Origin: Branchinecta lynchi
Lineage: Eukaryota; Arthropoda; Branchiopoda; Anostraca; Branchinectidae
Direction: 5' to 3'
Assembly: GCA_023053575.1 (NCBI GenBank)
Contig: JAKZAP010000007.1
Location: forward strand, 19,431,464-19,495,463
Length of the DNA: 64,000 bases
Numbering within the stretch: the stretch's first letter is position 1; every line of letters begins with the position of its first letter. The translations under genes were made by a program, and so were the position numbers. The notes under the pieces were generated by a model. That model was given only the letters and a program-made list of their open reading frames with translations. It was not told the DNA's origin and ran no database searches. Shown piece by piece: positions 42,895-54,075 of the stretch.

Positions 42895-45112
42895 TTTTTG
42901 GGATCCCAAAACATAAGTGGAGGAATACCAATGACATCGTAAAAGGTGTCCGTCTGTCCGTACGTCTGTCAGCAAGATAACTCTCAAAGGGAATGAGATA
43001 TTTTGATGAAACTTGGTGTGAGGATTCTTTGTGTCAAGAGTAAGATCAAGTTCGTAGATGGGCTGTGTAGCCCCACATTTAGGGGTGGGGGAGGGGGTTT
43101 AAATTAAGGGGCAAGCAAAATATTTTTAAACAGCTAATGTGATAGTTTATTATGGGGTAAGAAGACATGCTGAACACGATGGTGAAAACGTTTTTTTCGC
43201 CAGACAAGTAGTTAGCCCGGAATCTGGCCAAAGCCGGAAAGTTTGTTAATAGAAAAAGTTTCATTTGAAGTTGATTAGATGTTTGATTCAGGGAAATAAA
43301 GACATGGTGAACACGATTATGAAAACTATTTTCTCGCCGGACAAGCAGTTCGTCCGGAATCCGGACAAAACCGTAAAATTTGTTAAAAGCAGAAGTTTTA
43401 TTTGAAGTTGATTAGATGTTCGATTTAGGGGTAGATAGACATGCTGAACACGATTATTAAGACCATTTTCTCGCCGGACAAGTAGTTCGCCCGGAATCCG
43501 GCCAAATCCGGAAAATGTGTTAAAAGCAAGAGTCTTATTTGTAGTTGATTAGATTCCGATTTAGGGGTAAGAAGAGATGCTGAATTCGTATATGACAATT
43601 ACTTTTTGGGATCCCAAAACGTAAGTGGAGGGATACCTATGACATCGCAAAAGTTGCCCGTCTGTCCCCGCGATAACTCTCGAAGGGATTGAGATATTTT
43701 GATGAAACTTGGTGTGAGGATCCTTTGGGTCAAAATACAAGTCAAGTTCGAAGATGGGCTCTGTAGCCCTATATTTGAGGGTGGGGGAGGGGTTTTAAAT
43801 TAAGGGACAAACAAAAATATTTTTTGAAAGCTATTGTGATAGTCGATTAAGAGGTAAGTGGTGGTGAAAACCATTTGTCCGACAAGTAGTTCGTCCGGAA
43901 TCCGGCAAAAACCGGAAAGTTTGTTAAAAGTAAAAGTCTCATTTGAAGTTGATTAAATGTTTGAGGGGTAAGAAGACATGCTGAAGACGATGGTGAAAAC
44001 CATTTTCTCGCTGGACATATAGTTCGTCCGGAATTAGGGAAAAACCGGAAAGTTGGTTAAAAGAAAAAGTTTCATTTGAAGTTGATTAAATGTTTGATTT
44101 AGGGGTAAGAAGACATGCTGAGCATGATGGTGAAAATCATTTTCTCGCCGGACAAGTATTCGTCCGGAATCCGGCAAAAAACGGAAAGTGTTAAAAGTAA
44201 AAGTATTATGTGAAGTTGATTAAATGTTTGATTTAGAGGTGAGAAGACATGATGAACACGATGGTGTAAACCATTTCTTCGCCGGACAAGTAGTTCGCCG
44301 AGAACCCGGCCAAAACCGGAAAATATGTTAAAAGCAAAAGTTTTATCTGAAGTTGATTAGATGATAGATTTAGGGGTTAGAGGAGATGCTGAGTCTGTAT
44401 ATGACAATCATTTTTACCCGGACAGATAATTAGTCCGGAATCCGGTTGTACCTGCATTTTTCTTAAGTCAAAGTTTTATCTAAAGTCGATTAGATGTTCT
44501 TTATAGGGATAATGAGATACGCTGGATTCGTTTCTGAATTTTCTTTGTTTGCTGGACTAGTTAGTTCGCTCGCAATTCGGACGAAACCGCAAATTTGGCA
44601 GAAGTAAAGCAGGAAGTTTCGGTCAGTATCGTCAAAATAGATTTGGCTTATAGAGGTATAGATAGGTAGATAGATAGAATATCTGAACTCGGTTTTCTCT
44701 GATGATTAGCCTAGCGAAGACTAGATCTGGCGAAGACAAGACCCAATTGTCTGGATAAAATCTTAGATTTCTGGGATCCCATCGACACCTTTGGTCTTGT
44801 TTACCCAGACGCGTAGTTCACCCGGAATCCGACTGAAATCGGAAAATTGTCATGAGTTAAAGCTTTATTTGAAGTTGATTAGATGTTCGATAATTCGTTT
44901 TTGAGCTTTGTTATTTTGTCGGATAAGTAGTTCCCGAATTCGGCAGAAACCGGAAATTTGGCAGAAGTAAGCTATGGCCGGAAGTTTCGATCAGTTTCGT
45001 CAAAGCAAATACGACTTATAGGGGTAAACACACATGCTGAATCCATACATACATATCTGAACTTGGTTTTCTCAGATGATTAGCTATTTGGCCTTAATCT
45101 GTTTCTGAATTT
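42895..45112 (-). repeat. R2 tandem-modular repeats, copies c1 and c2
   Basis: Two reverse-orientation units. One starts at TTTTTGGGATCCCAAAA (about 42895) and the next at 43604 (same palindrome), each followed by CATAAGTGGAGG/CGTAAGTGGAGG, ATGACATCG and CGTCTGTCCG. Modules of about 135-140 bp with CCGGACAAGTAGTTCGTCC and AAGTTGATTAGATG follow. The other end shows TCTGGGATCCCATCG and GGTCTTGTTTAC (44771-44800), then further modules and the CTCAGATGATTAGC head. Confidence 0.8.
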
Positions 45113-45113
45113 T

Positions 45114-46140
45114 TTTATGGCACTTGCCTTCCGGCCAAGTCCCATATACCGATCAATATTCCGTTGGTCGGTCGGTCGGTTAGTCCGGTGTTTGCGAGTT
45201 AGGGTACTTCCAGATATGCTAGGACGATGAAACTTGGCAGGCATATTAGGGATCCGACCAAACTAACTTGGAAATAGTCACTTGCCCGATCTGACCATCG
45301 TGGGGGGAGGGGGAGGTTGCAGAATCCAGAAAATAGGGGCATGCATAACTTTCGAATGGGTGATCGGATCTTAATGAAACTTGATACCTGGGAAGACCTC
45401 GTGTCTCAGATGTCTCATCTTAAGTCCGGACAGGATCCGATGAATCTGAGGGGGAGCCGGAAATCGTGTGAAACTCTTGGAGTGGAGCGATCGGGATGAA
45501 ACTTGGTGGGAAGAACTAGCACAAGCTCTAGATAAATAAATGACAGGTCTGGATCGGATCGGACACTGTGGGGGGAGTTGAATAGGGGTTCCGGGATTCC
45601 GGTGACCCGTAGTTGATGTACTTCCAGGTGGGCTAGGACGATAAAACTTGGCAGGCGTACCAGAGACCCGACCAGATTAACTTGGAAACAGTCACTTGCC
45701 CGATCCTACCGTCGTGGGGGGAGGGGGAGACAGCGGAATCCGGAAATTAGTGGCATGCATAACTTTCGATCGGGTTATTGGATCTTAATGAAACTTGACA
45801 TCTTGAAAGACTCATGTCTCAGATGTCCCGTTTCAAGTACGGACCGGATCCGATGAACTGGGGGGGGGGGATGCAGGGGAGAATCAGAAATCTTGTGATA
45901 CGCACAGAGTGGAGCGATCAGGATGAAACTTGATGGGAAGTACAGGCACAAGTCCTATGTGCATCAGAGACAGAATCCGATCGGATTTGGGTACCAAGGG
46001 GGGGGGGGGGTGTCCGGAACTCCGGTGATCGTGAGTTAAGGTACTCCTAGATGGGATAGGACGATAAAACTTTGCTGGAGCATTAGAAACTTGACATCAT
46101 TGGGTTAGACATCGCCACCTTCTCCAATCCGACCATTGCT
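45114..46140 (+). repeat. R1 tandem-modular repeat, copy e
   Basis: It opens with the terminal hairpin (45116-45146, one mismatch in each stem region), a GTCGGTCGGTCGG tract and CTAGGACGATGAAACTTGGC. Modules run to about 46100 with the same three types as copy b. It directly abuts R2 copy c. Confidence 0.8.
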
Positions 46141-46664
46141 TAAAGAACTCATCTTAAACGCAAAATACAAAAAATACTTTTGAGCAAAATTTACTTTTTC
46201 AAGATCTCCATGAGTACATGAACCTTTTTGCCTCACGGGTTTTGCTTAGAAATTAATTTTTAGCACCCCTAAAGTGTGCATCTTAACGGAAAAGTGAAAA
46301 AAAAAACTTTTGACTATCATTCCCATCCTCTGACCCAGCCTTGCTGGTTTTTGTTTTCCTTCTTGTTTTCTTTTGCTTTCTGTCTCCTATTTTTATATTT
46401 AAAGTGAAACCATAGGTTGAATTTTCAGCCCCCTTCATTTTTTCTTGTTGGAGTATTTTCTTACTACATATGCTTGCAAGTGCCATATGAGCTTACAACT
46501 CTTGTTGTAGTAAAAATGCTTCAGGAGTCTGGAGAAGACACGATCCAATTGTCTGGATCTGATATTAAATTTTTGGGATCCCATCAAAACCTTTGGTCTT
46601 GTTACGGGAGGTGTGGACCTTATGCCGGATTGATGAATATCATATTACATTTTGAAGAGCTTCG
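46141..46664. other. spacer with R2 and R1 end fragments
   Basis: 46477-46487 is a lone R1 hairpin arm (CAAGTGCCATA). 46520-46605 has the R2 end words CCAATTGTCTGGATC, TTTGGGATCCCATC and CCTTTGGTCTTGTT. No gene seen. Confidence 0.5.
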
Positions 46665-47066
46665 TTGAACTTCTGGCTGGGACCAAAAAAGATGGTGTTT
46701 GCTTGTCCTCGATCCAAAGCCAACGGTGTCTGGAGGGAAGTGGAGCTGTATAGCCTATGGCAGAGAGGACTATCTGAAGTGATGCAGCCAAGCTTTCCTT
46801 TCTTCATACCATGTTTCGGCTTTCGAGTGGAAAGCTCCGTCCTAGCAGGTGGACACCATTTTCAAATTGAAGATTGACTCGAATTTTTAAGTGCTAAATA
46901 TGTACGACAGTTCCCTGGGTGCATAGCCAACATATCTCGTGTCAGGACATCACGCCACAAGACATGGGTTACTAGATTCTCAGCCCTCTTAGATTTCAAC
47001 TTTGAGGAAGTTTCTGCCTGTATGCTATTAAACAAGTCTGCGCATCCCCTAACCCGTCATCTATAA
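46665..47066 (+). pseudogene. unrecognised protein-like frame with one internal stop
   Basis: One frame runs from 46665 to a TGA at 46875-46877 (IED end) and continues open to TAA at 47064. The second part reads YVRQFPGCIANISRVRTSRH, then KTWVTRFSALLDFNFEEVSA and CMLLNKSAHPLTRHL, which is well composed and looks evolved. A further stretch about 47095-47200 in another frame (RIAVIERDVFHS...) may continue it. I cannot assign a family; a decayed transposon or gene are both possible. Confidence 0.3.
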
Positions 47067-47790
47067 ATATGTATACAGTTGTAAACCCCTTCAGACGGAA
47101 CGGATTGCAGTCATAGAAAGAGATGTTTTCCATTCCATTTGTCGTCAGGACGCCGATCTTGAGAAGATAATGGACGGGGACTCCCTGTATAACCCATCAT
47201 GTTTCTGAAATCCCGAGTACAAGATTACTTGCATGAGTCGACTGGGCATTACTGTCCATGGTCCTCCTAGTTTTACGTTTCGTTCTGCACCGTTACTTCC
47301 CGAAAAGTAGCCTGCGGAACAGGGGTGGTCTACGAGTGAATAGAAAAGTGAGATGGCTCGACGAGTTTACGTTATTGTTGCGATTTATGGATTCCGCACA
47401 GGTCTGCCAAGAGCTCGACTCATGAAAGTGTCAAAATTATATTCAATAATGCATAAAACGGATATGTCAGCCACGATGCTCTGGCAGCGATATTTTGGAC
47501 GTTATTGGCAAGGGTCCTCGTCACACGTTATTTGAATATATGTTTCAAAGTTAGCTTTTGCTCAAGAAACATTTAGTGTCAAAATTCCTGACAAAAAGGT
47601 GCTTTTTGACACCTCGTAATTTTTTTGGACATACCGCTGGGCAGCGCTCGAAATGCGAATAATTGGTCAGTATCTCGATAGTTGTAACAACACTTTTCAA
47701 ATCATTTTTAATAATCACATTCACAGTTTTGTAATAGCACTGTATCTTAAATGAGCTTTATAAGGCTTCACACCTGCTTTTTTTAAATTA
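47067..47790. other. spacer with R3 copy
   Basis: R3 words at about 47440-47530 (AATGCATAAAACGGATATG, GATATTTTGG, TTGGCAAGGGTCC). No gene recognised. Confidence 0.4.
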
Positions 47791-48593
47791 TTATCTAACT
47801 AGGTAATGAGTCGTTGTAGTCTTTAACATATTACCAAACTGCTTCGGATCTACCTGCTTACAAATTTTGTCCTTCAACCACGATGAAAGGAACTGTTCAT
47901 AAATTATACTAAAAATAGGGGTCATCGTAATGGGACGAACACTGGTGAAATCATTGGGTGAGTCTTTCTTGGGGACGGTGTAACAAATACATTTTTCCAC
48001 GCGGAAGGATATTGCCCAGTTTTTATTTTTATTTTATTGTAAATACTACAGAGAAGAAATAATTCTATTTCATCAAGGAAAGGTTTAAGGAGATCTACTG
48101 GGATATGGAAAGGGGTTATACTTGATCTCTTGAGCTTCTTTAACTTAATACTAACTTCAGCGGGACTTATTTCAGGGTAATCCAAGAAGTCTGCAGGTAC
48201 ATTGGATATTTCACCTATAGGGAGGGGAGGGAGGGTCTGAACAATTGTTGCAAGGTCTGAGTTTAACTTGTTTGCAGTCTCCGGTTCACTTTCATCGAGA
48301 TCGAAGTCCACACCCTGTTCAGTTTTACCTGTTATCTGCTTAATTCAGCAGAGCCACTGGCTGGGTTTCGACTCAAAAAGATGGTTCACTTTCTTATCAA
48401 CATAGGTGCCAGCAGCAGCCCTGGTCACTTTTCTGATTTTGTTTGTGAGCCTATTGGCTTGAAACCGATCGCCTTGTCGGTACAAGCGTCTTTTCTCAAA
48501 CACCAGAGATTTGATATTTTTCGTTACGTATGTGCGATCCGAAAAGAAGCGTCTTGCAATTTTCTCGGGAAAGCAAGTTTTATACTTTTCGAG
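47791..48593 (-). pseudogene. non-LTR element P: linker and start of reverse transcriptase
   Basis: Reverse strand, in order: 48345-48590 has a basic linker (SLVFEKRRLYRQGDRFQANR, KIRKVTRAAAGTYVDKKVN) typical between endonuclease and RT. 47922-48311 has YPEISPAEVSIKLKKLKRSS and GQYPSAWKNVFVTP. 47791-48000 has DFTSVRPITMTPIFSIIYEQ and KQVDPKQFGN. Frames shift between these. Motifs A to C are missing. The upstream endonuclease lies at 49839-50245, beyond an inserted element. Confidence 0.75.
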
Positions 48594-49838
48594 TAATAAT
48601 AATAATAATATATTGCAAAACAATAAGGCAACAAAGCCTCTACGAAGTTTTTTTGAAACATTTAGGGTAGTCCATGTGATTCCAATGGGGTGGCACGCGG
48701 TTTTTGAAACTCCACCGACCAATATCTTTGCAGAACCGCTCTGCGGTGAGTTGGAGGCTATGACCGCGAAAGTTGTTAAAGTTGAAGTTGAGGATGTCGT
48801 CAGCTTCGATGTTTTCGGGGCACGCGGTTTTTGAAACTCTCCCGACCAATATCGTCCATTTGGGAAATAAACATTTCATCGATTTCTTTCTTGAATCGGC
48901 TCAGTGATAGAGAGTTTGCTGTTTCTTCGGGCAGTTGATTCCAATGGGGTGGCATGCGGCTTTTAAAACTCCCACTACCACTTTCTTTGCAAAACCGCTC
49001 TGCTGTGAGTTGGAGGCTATGACCGCGAAAGTTGTTAAAGTTGAAGTTGAGGATGTCGTCAGCTTCGACGTTTTCGGGGCACGCGGTTTTTGAAACTCCA
49101 CCGACCAATATCTTTGCAGAACCGCTCTGCGATGAGTCGGAGGCTATGACTGCGAAAGTTCTTAAAGTTGAAGTTGAGGATGTCTTCAGCTTCGACGTTT
49201 TCGGGGCACGCCGTTTTTGAAACTCCCCGACTAATATCTTAGCAGAACCGCTCTGCGGTGAGTTGGAGGCTATGACCGCGAAAGTTGTTAAAGTTGAAGT
49301 TGAGGAAGTCGTCAGCTTCTACGTTTTCGGGGCACGTGGTTATTGAAACTCCACACCAATAAATTTGCAGAGCCGCTCTGCGGTGAGTTTGAGGCTATGA
49401 CCGCGAAAGTTGTTAAAGTTGAAGTTGAGGAAGTCGTCTGCTTCGACGTTTTCGGGGCACGTGGTTATTGAAACTCCACACCAATAAATTTGCAGAGCCG
49501 CTCTGCGGTGAGTTTGAGGCTATGACCCCGAAAGTTGTTAAAGTTGAAGTTGAGGATGTCTTCAGCTTCGACGTTTTCGGGGCACGCAGTTTTTGAAACT
49601 TCACCGACCAATATCTTTGCAGAACTGCTCTGCGGTGAGCTTGAGGCTATGACCGCGCAAGTTGTTAAAGTTGAGGATATAGTCAGCTTCGACGTTTTCG
49701 TACGTATTGTACCAGAACTTGTATGTCTCAATGAGGTCCCCCTGTGGTAACGGTATGCCAGCGTAGGGAGTTTAAATCTTTCAAGCCTTTGCTGGTCTGG
49801 GAGACGTCTCAGTTTAGGCGGGAATTTCGAAATGTTTC
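48594..49838 (-). mobile_element. non-LTR element Q inserted in P, with internal tandem array
   Basis: The 3' end is TAA repeats at 48594-48610. The 5' break is after FPPKLRRLPDQQRLERFKLP (about 49830). The sequence matches the C-terminus of the 7.9-kb element, but the segment coding VEADDILNFNFNN..GHSL.LTAERFCK is repeated in tandem. The flanks TTTTCGA (about 48588) and ATTTCGA (about 49823) may be target duplications. Confidence 0.8.
48811..49694 (-). repeat. about 125-bp tandem array of a retroelement 3' coding segment
   Basis: The anchor GTTTTCGGGGCACG starts at 48811, 49070, 49197, 49323, 49448 and 49573, with a variant at 49694. Spacings are 259, 127, 126, 125, 125 and 121. The first interval is one unit plus about 134 bp of the original downstream coding sequence. 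The unit length is not a multiple of three, so copies fall in different frames. Confidence 0.9.
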
Positions 49839-50245
49839 CTGGAGAACCGTAACTTGACTTTCTACCGTACTCGCTGTTAGAACCTTCTCCCACTTCTCTT
49901 CACAAAGCCATTCCCCGAATTTCAGTAGTCCTTAATCGGTGATGGGTCTACTTGTAGTTATAGTCGTCGTATATTTCATTATTATCTTACTCTTAGTCTT
50001 TAAGTTCTAGCGCAAAATCCAGTGGTGAGCCAGCTGAAGGTACACTATAGAACTCGGCCATATTTGACGAAATAACATCCAGAGCAGTCCCGCTTTAAGT
50101 GGTCGGAAACTGTACAAGTTGTTGTAGGCCTAGACCTCGGTTAACGGAGTCAGTACGTAGCTCATTAGCATCTCCTAGCACACAAATACCGCAACCAAGA
50201 TATTTATCAGAGACATAATCTGCACTTAGCTGAAGTTTTTCCAGA
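49839..50245 (-). pseudogene. APE-type endonuclease fragment of element P
   Basis: Reverse strand frame (with stops) reads ICVLGDANELRTDSVNRGLG, LQQLVQFPTT, a stop, then GTALDVISSNMAEFYSVPSA. This is the GDFN..L / L.Q.V..PTR / LD.I.SN pattern of non-LTR endonucleases. It is the upstream part of P, separated from its linker by Q. Confidence 0.7.
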
Positions 50246-50282
50246 AAGCTTTTCTATCATCAGTATTTTGTCGGGGACAACA

Positions 50283-50640
50283 ATAAACAAGACCAGAGGT
50301 TTCGATGGGATCCCAAAAATTTAGAAACAGATCAAGGCTTATAGTGGGGGCTGAAACACCTTTGAAACTTAATAAAAATAATCGTTTTTTGTACAATTTC
50401 AAAAGGCAGTACAATAACAGGTAGATCTGAGAAAACCAAGTTCAGGTATGGATTCAGCATGTGTGTTTACCTTCTAAGTCATATCTATCTTGCCGTAACC
50501 GAGCGAATCTTCCTGCCTTACTTCTGCCAATTTTCTGGTTTCGGCGGATTCCGGAACTACTTGCCCAGCGAAAAAATAAAGATAAAAAACCAGTTCCATG
50601 GATCTCCTTACCCCTAAATCCAATATCTAATCAATTTCCG
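50283..50640 (+). repeat. R2 tandem-modular repeat, copy d, partial
   Basis: Starts AACAAGACCAGAGGTTTCGA with GGGATCCCAAAAAT, the head CAGATCAAGG and TGAGAAAACCAAGTTCAGG, and one module (TTTCGGCGGATTCCGGAACT). It then breaks off. Confidence 0.65.
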
Positions 50641-51560
50641 TTTTATCCAAGAAAAAATAGGGGGCGCTGTAGACTCACTTGGCAACGGACCAGTCCCGTG
50701 GATCGGAGAGTCATTGGCTGCATTTCGATTAGTCGGGTTACCACACAGCAAACTAGCATCACAGCTTTCAGTTTGCAATTGTTTGTTAAGGATCATTTAC
50801 ACGGCGGGTATTTTTTCCCGGAGACGGAAGGGAAAGTGTTCATAGGGTACATCGGTATTTTAAAGGGAGAGTAATGTCATATGGTAATAGATTCCAAGGT
50901 TGTAAAGCTCGGGATATCTATCTACAAGGGACAACAACATGTGTCCATTTGGATCACTTTTTATATAGACATAGTCAAAATTGTTGCTCGAAAATCCAAT
51001 TTTGTTGTTGCTGACGTCGAAGAATACCCTTCGACAAACAAATACCCGGGTAAAAAGTTCGCGAAATTGAAGTCGAAAATACCCGGGGATTTTTTTTTTT
51101 AGGTCCTTTAGTACCAATATTGTTGGTAATTAGCAATACTTTTGCGAAGTTCTTCGATGAGCAGTGCCTGAGTTTCTATCATTCTCTCTTGCTTCTCCAC
51201 TCTAGAACGAAGAACTTTTATTACGGGACAGGAGGGGTCACTACCTTTCAGAACAAAGGGGGTCGAAGCGAGGCCGTAAGGTGTAAGCCCATGTTTGTCC
51301 CAGGTAAGGGATTCATGGACCACTGGATTAAGGATCGAGATGAGCTGTTGGCACTGCAATTTATGATATCACCGAATGGCAAAAAAAATATGCTGGGCAG
51401 ATTCAATCAGGATGGTATGTAGGTATTTCAGCGCGTTTGTAGTGTACCCAGTCTTCGCACAGGTTGCACTTTACAGAGCCACGACCGACAGGACTAGAAC
51501 GGATTGGGCAGGGAAATGCTCTATTGTACCTACGAGCCATCTATCCACTATTTCCGTTCC
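50641..51560 (-). pseudogene. non-LTR ORF1 remnant: degenerate PHD finger and coiled coil
   Basis: Reverse strand, read from about 51520. PCPIRSSPVGRGSVKCNLCE and then DWVHYKRAEIPTYHPD-stop-ICPAY has the C..C / KC.LC / WVH / ICPA order of a PHD-type zinc finger, with two cysteines changed (to R and Y) and one stop. Next, 51108-51359 ends in a heptad-like VLRSRVEKQERMIETQALLI and EELRKSIANYQ. 50614-51117 holds further broken frames. PHD fingers in ORF1 proteins are known in CR1-like elements. It may belong to element P or a relative. Confidence 0.5.
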
Positions 51561-51596
51561 GCGAGATGCGAAGTAACCCACAGCAGCCTCACTAGA

Positions 51597-52008
51597 GGCG
51601 TATTCGCGCTGTTCCCCGAGGACTCCTCGGGGAATCAAAGGGAACGGCGAGAATAAAGGGAGTCACTCAACGTGGACTCCGCGGACAGAAACAGCGAGAA
51701 GACGGGGTTGCTTCCAGCATGGATTTTCTTCGAAAAATAGATATGCAGTTGACGAAATTAGTCTGGAGCCACTTTATTTTTGGTTTTGTTTATTCTGATC
51801 GTTTTTAATTAATTTTATATTGCACCAACACCAGCAAAAATTGATTCCCCTTCGAATCTGAAAGGGAGTAGTTTTTGATGACGATGATGATAATCAGAGC
51901 ATTCCCCGTCCGCGAGGACTCGCGAGAATACGGGGAGTGAGTCCCCGGGACAAACAAAAACGCGGGGACTCCTCAAGTGGAGTCCGCAGGGAACGGCGAG
52001 AGTACGCC
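51597..52008. mobile_element. MITE family F, copy 1
   Basis: The termini GGCGTATTCGCGCTGTTCCC and the complement ending ACGCC at 52008 are inverted repeats. The interior repeats GGAACGGCGAGAAT and GGACTC(C)GCGGGG cores in both orientations and has a central AT-rich part with TGACGAAATTAGTCTGGA. It is next to the ORF1 remnant. Confidence 0.8.
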
Positions 52009-52320
52009 TTAGGTGTCGCCCACTGAGGCCTTCGCTAGGTACTTTGCCTTCTGGCGCTTCGCCAAGCAACGCTGATAGCTGATAACGGGTGATTTGGTGA
52101 AAGCTTGTAAACTTGTCTAAACTGGTAGGAGTCGGCGCGAAGCCGATAAAATTGGAGAGGCGGCACCGTAGTTAAGACGCTGATTTTTTAAAATGTTTAT
52201 ATCAGTTTTGGTGGTAATGATCAGATGTAAGCCAAAATTCGAGATATAGTGATATAGATTAAGTAAAACATGGAACTCATATCATACTTGCGACTGCTCG
52301 TCACGAAGCCCGAGTAAGAG
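52009..52320. other. spacer
   Basis: Nothing recognised between MITE F copy 1 and R1 copy f. Confidence 0.3.
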
Positions 52321-53030
52321 CTTATGCTTGTACCTCTCACCAAATTCCATCCCGATCCCTCGACACTAAGCGTTTCATCAAAATTCCCGTACCCCCTTCC
52401 AACCCCCCAAATATAGGATCAGGACCGGACTTGACATGGAACATCTGAGACAATAGCTATTTCTACTTGCCAAGTTTCATTCAAATCCGTCCGCCCTTTC
52501 AAAAGTTACAAATGCCACTAGATTCTGGATTCCCTATCCCTCCAATCCCCCCGCGATGTTGGGGTCGTGCAAACGACTATTCTCGAGTCGGTCTATTCGG
52601 ATCCCTCATATTCCTGCCGAGTTTCATCCCGAACTCGCTGGATAACCAGAATCCCCCCCCAACTTCCCCCACAGTCCCCAAATCCGGTCCGGTTATGGCA
52701 ATGATCTATCTAGGACTTGCGCTTGTTTTTTCCGCCAATTTCCATCCCGATCACTCTACCCTAAGTGTTTCCCAAGATTTCCGGCTCCTCCCTCCCCCCT
52801 CCCCAAAGTCACCGGGGCCGGTTCGAATTTGAAGTTGGTCGTCTACAAGGTCTTTCCAAATATCAAGTTTCATCAAGATCCGATAAACCGTTAAAAGTTA
52901 TACATACCTCTATATTGCGGACACCCCCTCCGTCCACTCTCCCCACAATCCTCGGACTGGGGAAATGACTGTTTCAAGTTTAATATTTTGGGTTCCCCGA
53001 TATGCCTGCCAAGTTTCATCGTCCTAGCAA
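52321..53030 (-). repeat. R1 tandem-modular repeat, copy f
   Basis: Reverse-orientation modules (CCAAGTTTCAT, GATCACTCTACCCTAAG, CCCCCACAGTCCCCAAATCC). It ends near GCCTGCCAAGTTTCATCGTC at about 53006-53025 without a terminal hairpin. Confidence 0.7.
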
Positions 53031-54075
53031 GAATAAATAAGGGAAGAATTGAGAAGACTTGAATCATGCGACGCCTTTTTTTCCCGATTCTCAAGTACCG
53101 GGGGTGGAGCCTACTCGGCGCCTGTCTCGATCATAGAATAATTATTGGCGCCGGTTCTTCTGATCGCCGTTCGTCGCGTCAAGAAAGTGCGCCAAGTTCA
53201 AATTAAACAGAAAGAAGCCGACATTTTGCCCTTCTCACTCGAACAAATCGTAGCTACCACTAGTTTAAAAAACGAGATAAGGGGCGAAAGAACAGTGAGG
53301 TGATAGAAGTCGTGCAATCCTAAATTCAAGGATGACGAAAATAAAGGCTGAAAAGGACCGATTTGGATTGAAGACTGTAAGTATAAAGAAGGAAGGGACA
53401 TGCTTCCAAATGTGTTTACTCTAGGCTTAGAAAGTCAATTAGAATATCCGTCTCTGGAGAAGTGGCAAGAAAGATGTAGCCTTCTATTTTTCACAAAAAA
53501 ACATTCATGTAATATCTATGGCAGATTCTAAGTGATGAAAAAAAAAGACTGTTAACAGGATAGATAATGAAACATTTAGCCGACTATCCGAGATAATGAT
53601 ATAGGCTACATTTGGACCAAAAATAAGAAGTTGTTATTTCAAGTGTAAATGTTTTGCATGATACCGTACAATTATCAAATTCAATAATCTATTGTCCATT
53701 TAAAATTAGGAAATACCTGAAGCCAGTTGTTTTTGCAACTATTCGAGAAATGTTATGAACTCAAGTTTATGTACAGAGTAGAGTACACTTAAAAACAAAA
53801 CATAACAACTCTTTGAGTACAGTTGTCCAGCTATGCACAAAATTCAAATTCGAATGATGCAAAAACTTGTCGTGGAAAAAAAACGATACTGAAAAAGCGG
53901 ACTGATAATAGCATAGACAATGAGAAATTTAGCCAGATCCATGGTGCAACTATCCGAGATAATTATATACATTTTTGACGAAGAATAATAAGTTGTTATC
54001 ACAAATTGAGACGTTTTGAATAATGTCTTACAATCAGCAATCATTCATTTAAAATTAGGAAATACTTTATAGCCT
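53031..54075. other. AT-rich spacer with an internal partial duplication
   Basis: 53550-53710 and 53870-54065 share words in the same order (AGACAATGA/GATAATGAAACATTTAGCC, CTATCCGAGATAAT, ATAAGAAGTTGTTATC, ATTTAAAATTAGGAAATAC), so this is an old duplication of about 330 bp. No gene seen. Confidence 0.5.

Noticed and set aside
42895..45112. CRISPR-like array because of regular spacing
   Set aside because: The repeats are adjacent degenerate modules of about 140 bp without unique spacers, and the DNA is animal.
48640..49893. Several short protein genes at 48.6-49.9 kb
   Set aside because: All are shifted-frame readings of the tandemly repeated retroelement C-terminus.
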